This document shows positions 44,521-55,799 of a DNA stretch of 64,000 bases, piece by piece. Both the position numbers and the translations under genes were made by a program. The stretch is from Elephas maximus indicus (lineage: Eukaryota > Chordata > Mammalia > Proboscidea > Elephantidae): contig NC_064827.1 of NCBI RefSeq assembly GCF_024166365.1, positions 54,340,635 through 54,404,634 of the forward strand, given 5' to 3'. Under the pieces are notes generated by a model, which did no database searches, had not been told where the DNA came from, and worked only from the letters and a program-made list of their open reading frames with translations. Every line of letters starts with the position of its first letter. Within the stretch, counting starts at the first letter, position 1.

Positions 44521-45765
44521 ATTGTTGTTAGGTGCCATTGAGTTGGTTCCAACTCATAGCGACCTTGTGTGCAACAGGACGAAACATCACCCAGTCCTGC
44601 ACCATCCTCACAATCCTTATGCTTGAGCTCATTGTTGCACCCACAGTGTCAATCCATCTCGCTGAGAGTCTTCCTCTTTTTCGCTAATCCTCTACTTTAC
44701 CAAGCATGATGTCCTTCTCCAGGGACTGATCCTTCCTGATAACATGTCCAAAGTATGTGAGACGTAGTCTCGCCATCCTCCCTTCTAAGGAGCATTCTGG
44801 CTGTACTTCTTCCTAGATAGATGTTTGTTCTTTTGACAGTCCATGGTATATTCAATATTCTTCGCCAACACCACAATTCAAAGGTGTCAGTTCTTCTTCG
44901 GTCTTCCTTATTCATTGTCCAGCTTTTGCATGCATGTGAGGCAATTGAAAACTCCATGGCTTGGGTCAGGCACACCTTAGTCGTCTTTTTAACACTTTTA
45001 AGAGGTTGTTTGTAGCAGATTTGCCCAATGTAATACGCTGTTTGATTTCTTGACTGCCACTTCCATGGACATTGATTGTGGATCCAAATAAAATGAAATC
45101 CTTGGCAATTTCAATATTTTCTTTCTCATGATGTTGCTTATTGGTCCAGTTGTGAGGATTTTTGTTTTCTTTATGTTGAGGTGCAATCCATACTGAAGTG
45201 TGTGGTCTTTGATCTTCATCAGTAAGTGCTTCAAGTCCTCTTTGCTTTCAGCAAGCAAAGTTGTGTCATCTGCATAATGCAGGTTGTTAATGAGTCTTTT
45301 TCCATTCCTTATGCCCCATTCTTCTCCATATAGTCCAGCTTCTGGGATTATTTGCTCAGCAGACAGATTGAATAAGTATGATGAAAGGATATAACCCTGA
45401 TGCACACCTTTCCTGCCTTTAAACCATGTGGTATCCCCTTGTTCTGTTGGAATGACTGGGTCTCGATCTATGCAGAGGTTCCTCATGAGTACAATTAAGT
45501 GTTCTGGAATTCCCAGTCTTCACAATGTTATCCATAATTTGTTGTGATCCACACAGTCACATAGTCAATAACACACAGGTAAACATCCTTCTGGTTTTCT
45601 CTGCTTCCAGCCAGGATCCATCTGACATTAGCAATGATATCCCTGGTTCCACGTCCTCTTCTAAATCCGGCTTGAATTTCTGGCAGTTCCCTATCGATGT
45701 ACTGCCGCAGCTGCTTTTGAATGATCCTCAGCAAAATTTTATTTGCATGTGATATTAATGATATT
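44521..45765 (-). mobile_element. RTE-family LINE, antisense, 5'-truncated
   Basis: 3' end at the left ('attgttgttaggtgccattg'). Minus-strand RT remains: YADDTTLLAESKEDLKHLLM (44998-45486, catalytic YADD intact) and a C-terminal block WCWRRILNIPWTVKR (44697-44975). It is broken by frame changes, for example near 44990 and 45560. It ends at about 45765. Confidence 0.9.
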
Positions 45766-46978
45766 TAGATAGGAGAAAATAAGTTATTCTGTGAATTTTA
45801 AATCATTAAAGATAGTAGAAAATATAATGAACCCCTGCCAGTAATTATTGGAAATATGTCTTTATTACATAGTACTTGTTTTATCATCTCCGAAAATATT
45901 GACAATATCTAAAACAGTCATTTTCTTTTTTCAAGTAATGAGTTACATAACATTCTGAAATTTTTACAAGAAAACATTGATGAATTTGAAATAGATCTGA
46001 ATATTACACCTTTAGAGTTAATATTTAAATTTTTAGAAAAGAGTAAGTTAATGATATTAAAAGATCACTTGAACCTCACCAAACAATAGTTTTCTCATGT
46101 TTTTGTCTCAAGATAGATGTCATTAAGCATTACTGAAATACTTTTTTTTAAGTGTTTACTGACCAAAAGATTAAGATTGGGTTAGAAAAGCTTGGAAAAC
46201 ACTCTGTGTAAGGTTGTTTGCTGCGGTTTTTTTATTTTTTTTTTTCATGATAGGGTGGTGATTGAAGAAATGGAAATTTTGAGACTGTCAAGAGATTTTA
46301 ATGGATTGTCTAACATATGCAAAACCAGTTATTTGAAGGTACTACGATACCATAATCACAAATTGTGCTTTCAACAAGTTTCCAAGTTGCCAGTTTCTTT
46401 GTGAAAGAATTCATTGTTTAGCCTGTGATACTTCTGACACTTGCACTTTCTTGGCTTTTGCAATTGTTGGTATTGTTTTTTAAATGGGCTGCCCAGTATT
46501 CTTTTAATGGGCTCCCACAGGAGAACTATATAAACAACCTATATTTGTAAACCAGTTAGACGAACAACATGGCACAAGAAGTCTACCAAGACTTAATTTC
46601 TCACTCCACTATCCATATTCATTCAGCTATAGCACACGTTCAAAAAATACTTGATTTAATAGACTGAGATTAAGAGTATTTTAAATCACCTTAAAGAAAT
46701 TCAAATCTAATGTCATGAAATCTTGACCATCACATTGTTTTCGTTAATCAGACGACCAATCCGCAAACTAATATGAGAAAATAAGGCTAGTACAGCAGCG
46801 AGGCCATACTCCTCTATGCCACTACATCCTACAAAGAGTCCATTCTAAAGTTTCAGAAATCATTGACAGAACTTAAAAATCCAAATAACATTAAATGTAC
46901 AAAGATTTTTGTCAATACAACTCTACCTTTTCATATTCTAGACTAATACAAGAAGCCAAAAATAATACTACATTTTGG
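45766..46978. other. Intergenic, nothing recognised
   Basis: AT-rich, no gene or named repeat seen. Confidence 0.45.
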
Positions 46979-47020
46979 TATGAGTCAGAATCGACTCAAC
47001 AGCAACAGGTTTGGTTTTAT
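46979..47020 (+). repeat. AfroSINE 3' tail fragment
   Basis: 'tatgagtcagaatcgactc' plus 'agcaacaggtttggtttt' is the last 40 bp of an AfroSINE. The body is missing. Confidence 0.75.
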
Positions 47021-47261
47021 GTCAGACAACAAAGATCTTGAGATACAGTATACCATGTCACTAGACAATCAGATGAGCAAACGCCTCCCTACGTTTGAAA
47101 GCTTTCCCTTTAATCCCATGCCCTGGCCTCAGCAGCTTGCAGCCCCAGAAGTTTGGGTGCCGATTCTTTGCTTCTTGCCAGGATCTAAGTATGCATAAGA
47201 TGGCCAGCCCAGAAAGATGGCTCTTGAAACCCATGGCTCCAAGAGAGGGACAACATGAGGT
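47021..47261. other. Unassigned 240 bp with higher GC
   Basis: More GC-rich than its surroundings, with overlapping open frames on both strands (47061-47285 minus, 47095-47280 plus). I do not recognise either translation. It lies between a SINE tail and an RTE that has lost its 3' half. Confidence 0.4.
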
Positions 47262-49375
47262 GCCTTTGCATAGTCTATGAAACACAGGTAAACATCTTTC
47301 TAGTGTTCTCTGGTTTCAGCCATGATCCATTTGATATTAACAATGATATCTTCTGAATCTGGCTTGAATTTCCAGCAGCTCCCTGTCCATGTACTGCTGC
47401 AACCGCTTTTGAATTACCTTCAGCAACATTTTACTTGCCTGTGACATTAGTGATATCGTTGGATACTTTCTGCATTCTGTTGGATCACTTTTCTTTGGAA
47501 TGGGCACAAATATGGATCTCTCCCAGTCAGTTGGCCAGGTAGCTGTCTTCCTAATTTCTTGGCATAGACTAGTGAGCACCTCTAGTGCTGCATCCATTTG
47601 TTGAAACATCTCAGTTAGTATTCCATCAATTCCTGGAGCTTTTGTTTTTTGCCAGTGCTTTCAGTGCAGGTTGGACTTCTTCCTTCAGTATCATTGGTTT
47701 TTAATCATATGCTGCCCCCTGAAATGGTTGATGGTTAACCAGTTCTTTTTGGTACAGTCACTGTGTGTATTCCTTCAATCTTCTTTTGATGATTCCTTCG
47801 TTGTTCTATATTCTGCCCATAGAATCCTTCAGTATTGCAACTGGAGACTTGAATTTTTTCTTTCAGCTTAAGAAATGCCAAGCGTTTTCTTCACTTTTGG
47901 TTTTCTATCTCCAGGTCTTAGTACATTTCATTATAATACTTTACTTTGTCTTCTCGATCTACCCTTTGAAATCTTCTGTTCAGCTCTTTAACTTCATCAT
48001 TTCTTCTGTTTGCTTTAGTTTCTCTACATCAAGAGCAAGTTTCAGAGTCTCTTCTGACTTTGCATTTTGGTTTTTTCTTTCTTTCCCATCTTTTTAATTT
48101 AATGACTTTTGTTTTCTTCACGTATGATGTCCTTGATGTCATCCTACAACTTGTCTGATCTTTGGTCATTAGTGTTCAATGCATCAAATTTATTCTCGAG
48201 ATGGCCTCTGAATTCAGGTGTAATATACTCAAGGTCGTACTTTGGCTCTTCTGGACTTGTTTTAATTTTCTTCAGCTTCAACTTGAACTTCCATATGATG
48301 CAGTTGGCCCCTGGCCTAATTCTGACTAACAATATTGAGCTTCTCCATTGTCTCTTTCCACAGATATAGTCAATTTGATTCCTGTGTATTCCATCTGGTG
48401 AGGTCTACGTGTATAGTCACGTTACCTTGTTGAGTAAAGGTATTTGCAATGACGAAGTCATTGATCTTGCAAAATTCTATCATCTGATGTCCAGAGTCAT
48501 TTCTGTCACCAAGGCCATATTTCCCAACTACTGATCCTTCTTCTTTGTGCCCAACTTTCACATTCCAGTTACCAGTAATTATCAATGCATCTTGATTGCA
48601 TGTTGATCAATTTCAGACAGCAGAAGTTGGTAAAAATCTTCAATTTCTTCATCTTTGGCATTAGTGGTTGGTGTGTAAATTTGAATAATAGTCTATTAAT
48701 CGGTCTTCCTTGTCAGTGTATGTATATTATCCAATCACAAACAGCACTGTACTTCAGGATAGATCTTGAAATGTTCTTTTTGACAATGAATGTGATGCCA
48801 TTCCTCTTCGATTTGTCATTCCTGGCATAGTAGACCATGATTGTCCAATTCAGAAATGGCAAATACTAGTCCATTTCAGCTCACTAATGCCTAGGATATC
48901 AATCTTTATGCATTCCATTTTATTTTTGAAGATTTCCAGTTTTCATAGATTCATTTCATACATTCCATGTCCGATCATTAATGGATGTTTGCAGCTGTTT
49001 CTTATTTTAAAGAAATCGTGCTACATCAGCAAATGAAGGTTCCAAAAGCTTTACTCCATCCACATCATTAAGGTCGACTCTCCTTTGAAGAGGCAGCTCT
49101 TCCCCAGTCGTATTTTGAAGACCTTCCAACCTGAGGGGCTCATCTTCCAGCACTACATCAGACAATGTTCTGCTGCTATTCATAAGATTTTCACTGGTCA
49201 ATTTTTTTAAAATAGATCACCCTGTCCTTCCCAGTCTGTGTTAGTTGGAAGCTCCACTGAAACCTCTCCACCATGGGTGACCCTGCTGGCATTTGAAATA
49301 CCAGTGGCATAACTTTTCAGCATCACAGCAACATGCAAGCCACCACAGTCAACATACTGACAAATGAGTGGTGGA
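47262..49375 (-). mobile_element. RTE-family LINE, antisense, 3' half missing
   Basis: Minus-strand order: endonuclease part GNWNVKVGHKEEGSVVGKYG (48370-48585), connecting region (48144-48332), and RT fingers block AALEVLTSLCQEIRKTATWP (47337-47609). It ends within RT near 'tttgcatagtctatgaaac' at 47262. RTE copies are normally 5'-truncated, whereas this one reaches far 5' but lacks the 3' end, which implies a later deletion or rearrangement. Its 5' side abuts the duplication junction at 49381. Confidence 0.88.
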
Positions 49376-49381
49376 AAAAAA

Positions 49382-49836
49382 ATTATAAAGAAGATTATTC
49401 AAACCAATAGAGTTGCAAGGACTTATTTTATGAAGTGATGGCATTTACTGATGAGAAGTTTTAAAAATGTTAAGTGGCACAAAAATTCACTTTTGAATGC
49501 AGAACCTAAAAAAAGCCAATTCATTTAGAGTATCTAAAAAGGATATAATGAGTATACATTAAACCAGTATCTTTATGTGTTTCAGTAATAAAAATAATTT
49601 ATTGTATTAAAAGAAACACCTTTAAATTAATTTGTACTATATTTAAATATTGAGCTATTAACAAATCTTTCTTGCCATTTAGTTGAAGACTACCACTGTA
49701 AAAGCAGACATAGGAATATCAAGACATGTTAAAAAGCTCAAGAACAGGAATCCAGCCTTTTTTTTTTTATACCCTCATTATTAAATTCAATGTGCGACAC
49801 CTAAAGGTGTCCACAAATATCCACAGATACAATTAG
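49382..49836. other. Duplicated upstream DNA, unit 2
   Basis: Matches 14933-15285. About 110 bp around 49565-49675 has no counterpart in unit 1. No gene seen. Confidence 0.5.
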
Positions 49837-49838
49837 GG

Positions 49839-49995
49839 TGGAGCCCTGGTGGCGCAGTGGTTAAGAACTTGGCTGGTAACCGAAAGGTCAGAGGTTCAAA
49901 TCCACCAGACACTCCTTGGAAACCCTCTGTCCTGTAGGGTTGCCATGAGTCAAAATTGACTCAGTGGCAATGGGTTTGGTTTGGTTTTTTTTATG
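49839..49995 (+). mobile_element. AfroSINE, sense, unit 2 only
   Basis: 'ggagccctggtggcgcagtg' to 'caatgggtttggtttgg'. The site in unit 1 is uninterrupted ('gattagggcaccttttaag', near 15274). Some internal bases are deleted. Confidence 0.92.
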
Positions 49996-50040
49996 ACTAG
50001 GACACCTTTTAAGGAACAGAGAAGGAAATTTACTTTTTAT

Positions 50041-50202
50041 TAAAAAAACCCTTGCTGACAAGTCAATTCCAACTCATAGCGACCCTATAGGACAGAGTAG
50101 AACTGACCCATAGGGTTTCCAGGGAGTGGCTGGTGGATTGAAACTGCTGACCTTTTGGTTAGCAGCTGAGTTCTTAACCACTGCACCACTAAGGCTCCTT
50201 AT
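50041..50202 (-). mobile_element. AfroSINE, antisense, unit 2 only
   Basis: 'cttgctgacaagtcaattcc' to 'ctgcaccactaaggctcc'. Absent at the matching place in unit 1. Confidence 0.9.
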
Positions 50203-50237
50203 TTTTTATTACCAGTTATTTATTACTAATAATAAAG

Positions 50238-50395
50238 CAGAGCCCTAGTGGCGCATTAGTTAAGAGCTTGGCTGTTAACCAAAAGGCGGGCAGTTCCAAT
50301 CCAGCCTGTCCTTGGAAACACTATGGGGCAGTTCTTCTCTGTCGTATAAGGTTGCTATGAGCCAGAATCGACTCGACAGCAACTGGTTTGGTTAT
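50238..50395 (+). mobile_element. AfroSINE, sense, unit 2 only
   Basis: 'agagccctagtggcgcatta' to 'tcgacagcaactggtttgg'. Absent in unit 1. Confidence 0.9.
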
Positions 50396-50527
50396 GGAAT
50401 GATGAAGCAACTCTTAAACGTTATGATATTTCACCTTTCATTAAATATTTTTTCTCCAATATATAATCTAGTGTAACAAAAGAAAACTATATGAATCCCA
50501 CTCTAAATACCTATAGCTTAAATTACA

Positions 50528-50691
50528 CCAAACCAAACCCAGTGCCGTCGAGTTGATTCCGACTCATAGCGACCCTATAGGACAGAGTAGAACTGCCCCC
50601 ATAGAGTTTCCAAGGAGTGCCTGGAGGATTCGAACTGCCGACCCTTTGGTTAGCAGCCGTAGCACTTAACCACTATGCCACCAGGGTTTCC
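50528..50691 (-). mobile_element. AfroSINE, antisense, unit 2 only
   Basis: 'accaaaccaaacccagtgcc' to 'actatgccaccagggtttcc', full length and little diverged. Absent in unit 1. Confidence 0.93.
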
Positions 50692-51079
50692 AGCTTAATT
50701 TTTTTTTTTTTTAATTATAGGACCTAAAAATAAAAACACATGTACACACTCTTTGAGGCTCGGTGAAAGCAGAGTTAGTCTATGCCACCATCTAGTGGCA
50801 GCAGAATGATTCCAAGAAAAGAAGGTACTTAGCCAGGGATGTATCACCAAAGCAAAAAAAAACATCTAGAGTTTAGGTAGAGCTACAGCCCGCCTGCACA
50901 ATTGAGCCAGCATTAGATCCACTTCCCCTGGTTTTTTCTGCAGATTTGCAGGAACTTGACTTTTGGACAAAATCAAGCGGAAACATCATGGAGTAGATTG
51001 TTCTCTTTGATTATATAATTTCCACCACCCTTCAAATAATTTTTTTTTTCAAATAATACCCATTTGTCATGCAATGCTT

Positions 51080-51409
51080 TACCAGACCAGATAGGCAATA
51101 ATTAAAAATTGACCAAAAAAACCTTATACACTGCTACCAAGCATATAATTTTTGAAAAGAGCTTGGCATTACTTAGTAAAGACAATATGTGCATATCTTT
51201 AAAAAAAAAAACAAACCACTGCCGTCGAGTCGATTCCGACTCATAGTGACCCTAGAGGACAGGGTAAAACTGCCCCATAGAGTTTCCAAGGAGCACCTGG
51301 TGGATTTGAACTGCCGACCTCTTGGTTAGCAGCCGTAGCACTTAACCACTACACCACCAGGTGCATATCTTATGACCCAGCAATTCTGCTGTATTTATAT
51401 ACTCTAAAG
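51080..51409 (+). repeat. Old L1 3'-region fragment, split by a SINE
   Basis: Partner of 15801-15975. The SINE 51200-51360 splits it. Confidence 0.6.
51200..51360 (-). mobile_element. AfroSINE, antisense, unit 2 only
   Basis: Poly-A run then 'caaaccactgccgtcgagtc' to 'aaccactacaccaccag'. The target duplication 'gtgcatatctt' is at about 51189-51199 and 51361-51371. Unit 1 has the empty site 'cgtgcatatcttatgac' near 15928. Confidence 0.94.
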
Positions 51410-51765
51410 CAGTGGTTCTTAACCTCCAGTACACAGATCTCAAAGGGGTCTATGGATAGAATTCAGGGGATCTGATAACTTGGATAAGGAAATGTTTGTC
51501 TTTATCATCACCACCTTCTAACTGAAATTAAGCATTTCCTTTCGTTATCAACGTAGGAAACAAATCACAATGTTATTAGCAGGACCTGTGATTTTGTGAC
51601 CAATAAAATCATAAAAAAATAAAATCATAGATACTGTTAAATTCCATGGCAGTTGTTGCAAATATACTAAAATGTCTTTTATGCTCATCACTACTTCAAA
51701 ATTATTATAGCTGTTACACCCACCATTAGGTCTTGGTACTTAGTGCCTTAACAATGATGTATGAC
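51410..51765 (+). repeat. hAT-Charlie-type non-autonomous DNA transposon, ancient
   Basis: Partner of 16439-16765. Starts 'cagtggttcttaacctcc'. In this unit the 5' flank is uninterrupted, which proves the empty site for the unit-1 hAT insertion. Confidence 0.7.
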
Positions 51766-51805
51766 TACTTATCAAGAATTTGTTTTCATGTTTTGATGAC
51801 TCTGT

Positions 51806-52705
51806 TTTTGTTGTTGTGTGCCCTTGAGTCAATTCCAACTCAGAGCAACCCTATATGACAAGAGTAACCTGCCCCATAGGGTTTCCTAGGCTGTAATCTT
51901 TATGGGAGCAGATCGCCAGGCTTTTCTCCTACAGAGCCGCTGATGGGTTTGAACCACTGACCTTTCAGCTAGCAGCCCAATGCTTAACCATTGCCTGACC
52001 AGGGCTCCTTTTTTTTTTAAAATAATTTTTATTGTGCTTTAAGTGAAAGTTTACAAATCAAGTCAGTCTCTCACCTATAAACTTATATACACCTTACTAC
52101 ATACTCCAACTTAACTCTCCCCCTAATGGGTCAGCCCACTCCCCCCTTCCAGTCTCTCCTTTTGTGACCGTTTTGCCAGTTTCTAACCCCCTCTACCCTC
52201 CTATCTCCCCTCCAGACAGGAGATGCCAACATAGTGTCAAGTGTCCACCTGATGCAAGTAGCTCACTCCTCATCAGCATCTCTCTCCAACCCATTGTCCA
52301 GTCCAATCCATGTCTGATGAGTTGTCTTCAGGAATGGTTCCTGTCCTGGGCCAACAGAAGGTTTGGGGACCATGACCGCCAGGATTCTTCTAGTCTTAGA
52401 TCATTAAGTCTGGTCTTTTTATGAGAATTTGGGCTCTGCATCCCACTGTTCTCCTGCTCCCTCAGGGGTTCTCTGTTGTGCTCCTGGTCAGGGCAGTCAT
52501 CGGTTGTGGCCGGGCACCATCTAGTTCTTCTGGTCTCAGGATGATTAGTCTCTAGTTCATGTGGCCCTTTCTGGCTCTTGGGCTCATAATTACCTTGTGA
52601 CCTTGGTGTTCTTCATTCTCCTTTGGTCCAGGTGGGTTGGGACTCATTGATGCATCTTAGATGGTCACTTGTTAGCGTTTAAGACCATGACCAGGGCTCC
52701 TTTTG
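51806..52705 (-). mobile_element. AfroSINE, shared by both units, split by an L1 tail
   Basis: Partner of 17326-17532. An antisense L1 tail is inserted in its last bases with a 17-bp duplication of SINE sequence ('tgaccagggctcctttt'). Confidence 0.9.
52013..52687 (-). mobile_element. L1 LINE 3' UTR, antisense, unit 2 only
   Basis: Begins with the T-run and 'tttattgtgctttaagtg'. The target duplication 'tgaccagggctcctttt' lies at 51996-52012 and 52688-52704. Empty in unit 1 near 17520-17536. 3' UTR only. Confidence 0.94.
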
Positions 52706-52872
52706 ATGATCTAGTTCAATATAACTGATTTCCTTTGTAACCCTATGCATTTGTAAACATTTAAAAATGCAAGGCAAATGAAATTCCCCATTATATTAGT
52801 GAAGGGAGATCCCGGAATTACTGCCATATGCTTTACTGGTTTTGCTTCTCCAGAGAGCCCAGCCTAAGACAC

Positions 52873-53085
52873 CCTTTATATATTTCCTGAGTCCCTGGGT
52901 AGTTCAAATAACACACTCAACTGTTAACTGAAAGGTTAGAGGTTCCAGACACCCAAAGGTGCCTCAGAAAAAAGACCTGGTTATCTACTTCCAAAAAGTC
53001 AGCCATTGAAAACCCTAGGGACCACAATTCTACTTTCACACATATGGAGTCACCATGAGTCAGAACAGACACCACGGCAATTGGT
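52873..53085 (+). mobile_element. AfroSINE (second subfamily), sense, shared by both units
   Basis: Partner of 19615-19830: 'ctgagtccctgggtagttca' to 'agacaccacggcaattgg'. Confidence 0.85.
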
Positions 53086-53124
53086 TTTTTTGGGCTTATT
53101 TTTTTCCTCTTTAGCTTTCTGTTT

Positions 53125-53265
53125 CATCCCACCTAGATTATAAATTACAAGACGGCAAGAACTTTTGTCTGTTTTTCACCTCTGTACCCAGTTTCTGGAA
53201 GAGTGCCTGGTGAATAAGCAGAATTTGATAAGCATTGGTTGAATTCATGAATAGTGAATTTGAGG
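53125..53265 (+). repeat. L2 LINE 3' end
   Basis: Partner of 19845-19985 ('agattataaattacaagacg', 'cctggtgaataagcag'). Confidence 0.6.
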
Positions 53266-54167
53266 AAAACAAGCAACAACAACAAAAAAAAAACCCAAGG
53301 AGTATAAGAAAATCAGTTTAACCATATAGATCCAGTCGGCTCATGATGCTTTGTTTAGTGTTACTTGATTAGAAACAGGTGCCCCTTCTCTGGAAAAACT
53401 AAGGCACTCCTTCTGAAATTACCAATTTTAAAAAGCCTCCCTTCCTCTGAACAGACGGGGTCGGAAGCACTTGCACAAGGCACAACCAGTACAATCACAG
53501 GTGATAGCCCTGAAGTAATCCCCTACTCCTGATAATGTAAGCAATATTACTTCAGTGCTCTGGATAATGTAATTATAAACTAGTATAATATAAACCTTGA
53601 TACAATGTAAATTAGTAATGTCATCAATTAACTAACTACTAATAATGTGATCATTATTAAGTGTGGGAAAGGAAGTGCATTTGGGGGGAGTGGTATATAA
53701 GAGACCTGAAACCTCTTCTTCCATAGAAAGAAGTCAGTAGATACTAAATATACCTGAAAAAAATCAAGAAAACAGCAGAATATGCCTATCATTTAGGAAT
53801 ATGAAGACAATTATCAGAAGAAACGCCTTAAAGATGTGGAAAGTGGTTATTCTGGGGACCAGGAGTCAGGGATAGGGAGTACCATAAAGGGAGTACTATA
53901 ACAGAGGTCTGCTGTTTTCCTTCTAAAACTTAGAAAACTATTTGATTTCAAACTATGTATGTTTAAATTTGACTTTTTAAATTCTCACTTGGTACCTACA
54001 TTCTTCGGAGTTCCTGGGAAATTTAAAGCATTATTAGGAGCATTCCAAAGTCAATCCAAGTTTGGTGATGGGCGCTGAGAATGCACTCAGTGCAAAAAGT
54101 TAATACCCGGTTGGTATTTCTGCATGTATATTACACCATACACAACTTAACCACACACACACACAGA
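53266..54167. other. Conserved upstream DNA of gene copy 2
   Basis: Partner of 19986-20894. No gene seen. A short CA run lies at about 54148-54162. Confidence 0.5.
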
Positions 54168-54378
54168 ATACCAAACTCCTTGCTTTGGAGTAGATTCCAA
54201 CTTATGGCGACCCATGTGTTACAGAGCAGAATTCAGCTCCATACAGTTTTCTCGGCCCTAATCTTTACAGAAGTGGATCACCAGGCCTTTCTTCTGCAGG
54301 GCTGCTGCGTGGGTTTGAACCACCAACCTTTCAGTTAGTGGCCAAGAGCAAACCATTTGCACCATCCTGGGACCTTAT
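54168..54378 (-). mobile_element. AfroSINE, antisense, shared by both units
   Basis: Partner of 20895-21130. Confidence 0.9.
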
Positions 54379-54382
54379 AAAC

Positions 54383-54798
54383 AATTTGTTGTTGTTGTTA
54401 GGTGCCCTCCAGTCAGTTCTGACTCATAGTGATCCTATGTACAATGGAATGAAACACTGCTCATTCCTGCACCATCTTCACAATTGTTGCTATGTTTTAG
54501 CTCATTGTTGCAGCCACTGTGTCAATTCACCTCCATTAGGGTCTTCCTCTTTTTCACTGACCCTCTATCTTACCAAGTATGATGTCCTTCTCCAGCATGT
54601 GATCCCTCCCGATAACAGGCCCAAAGTACATGAGACGAAGTCTCACCATCCTTGCTTCCAAGGGGCACTCTGGCTGTACTTCTTCCAAGACAGCCTTGTT
54701 TATTCTTCTAGCAGTCCACAGTATATTCAGTATTTTTCACCAACACCATAATTCAAAGGCATCTATTCTTCTTCAGTCTTCCTTATTCACTGTCCAGC
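54383..54798 (-). mobile_element. RTE-family LINE 3' end, antisense, unit 2 only
   Basis: 'gttgttgttaggtgccctcc' to 'ttattcactgtccagctt'. Short 5'-truncated copy covering the 3' tail and the last part of ORF2. Absent in unit 1, where the flanks join directly near 21138. Confidence 0.9.
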
Positions 54799-55028
54799 TT
54801 AACCCTGACAAAAACCTCTCTGGTTTTGTAGCAAAGTATTACATATGCACACATCCATACATTCATACTTCTCAGTGGACATACATACATACTTTGTACC
54901 ACAAACATGTACAAATTTTATTGAAGCAGATGAGGTGGTGGACCCACAACTGTGGAGCAGGACAGATCTCAACATTCAGATAATTCTAATATCCCCTCTG
55001 ATATTTGAAGCCACAAATTTGGGGCAAC
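54799..55028. other. Upstream DNA of copy 2
   Basis: Matches 21143-21380 in unit 1. No feature recognised. Confidence 0.5.
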
Positions 55029-55774
55029 GTCCATAGACAGACATATCCAAACACCTAAGGGATCAAATTACTGGGCTGAGGGCAGTGGGGCCATAGTCTC
55101 GGGGAACATTTATCTCAAATGGTATAACATAGTTTATAAAGAAAATGTTCTACATCTTACTTGGGTGAGTAGTGTCTGGGGTCTTAAAAACTTGTGAACA
55201 GCCATCTAAGATATTCTACTGGTATCACCCCACCTGGAGCAAGGGAGAATGAAGAAAACCAAAGACACAAAGGAAAGATTAGTCCAAAGGACTAACGGAC
55301 CACAACCACCACAGCCTCCACCAGACTGAGTCCAGCACAACCAGATGGTACCTGGCTACCACCACTGACTGGTCCCAGATAGAGCTGGAGAAAAATGTTG
55401 AACAAAATTCTAACTCACACAAAAAAAGACTAGACTTACTGGCCTGACAGGGGCTGGAGAAATCCCAGAGTATGGACACCCTTTTAGCTCAGTAATGAAG
55501 TCACTCCTGAGATTCATCCTGCAGTCAAAGCTTAGACAGGCCCATAAAACAAAATGAGACTAAATGAGCACACCAGCCCAAAAGCAAGGACTAAAAGGCA
55601 AGAAGGGACAGGAAAGCTGGTAACAGGGAACCAAAGGTCCAGAAGGGAGAATGTTGACATGTTGTGGGGTTGGTAGCCAAGTCGCAAAACAATATTTACT
55701 AATTGTTAAATTAGAAGATAGTTTGTTCTGTAAACCTTCATATAAAAGTACCATCATAAAAAAAAAAAAAAAAA
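55029..55774 (+). mobile_element. L1 LINE 3' UTR, sense, just upstream of promoter, unit 2 only
   Basis: 'tctggggtcttaaaaactt' through 'gaaggcaagaa'-type text to 'agtttgttctgtaaacc' and an A-run at 55758-55774. The flanking 'ggggcaa' and 'ggggcac' may be the target duplication. It ends about 250 bp upstream of the start codon. Unit 1 has no L1 here. Confidence 0.88.
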
Positions 55775-55799
55775 GAAGAAGTTGAGGGGCACCAAAATG

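Larger units (their letters stand above)
14933..49381 (+). repeat. Segmental duplication, unit 1
   Basis: Sequence from 14933 ('attataaagaagattattc') onward aligns with 49382 onward, apart from insertions and deletions. Homology covers the upstream region, CpG island, exons 1-4 and introns 1-4 of the NIPSNAP3 gene. In stretches sampled by eye the non-coding copies differ at roughly 10-15% of positions. The right limit of the repeated segment cannot be set, because unit 2 runs off the window. The maximum unit length is the offset, about 34.4 kb. Confidence 0.85.

Noticed and set aside
47061-47285. Possible processed pseudogene fragment (74-codon minus-strand frame)
   Set aside because: I do not recognise the sequence on either strand and see no poly(A) or target duplication. 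It is kept only as an unassigned segment.
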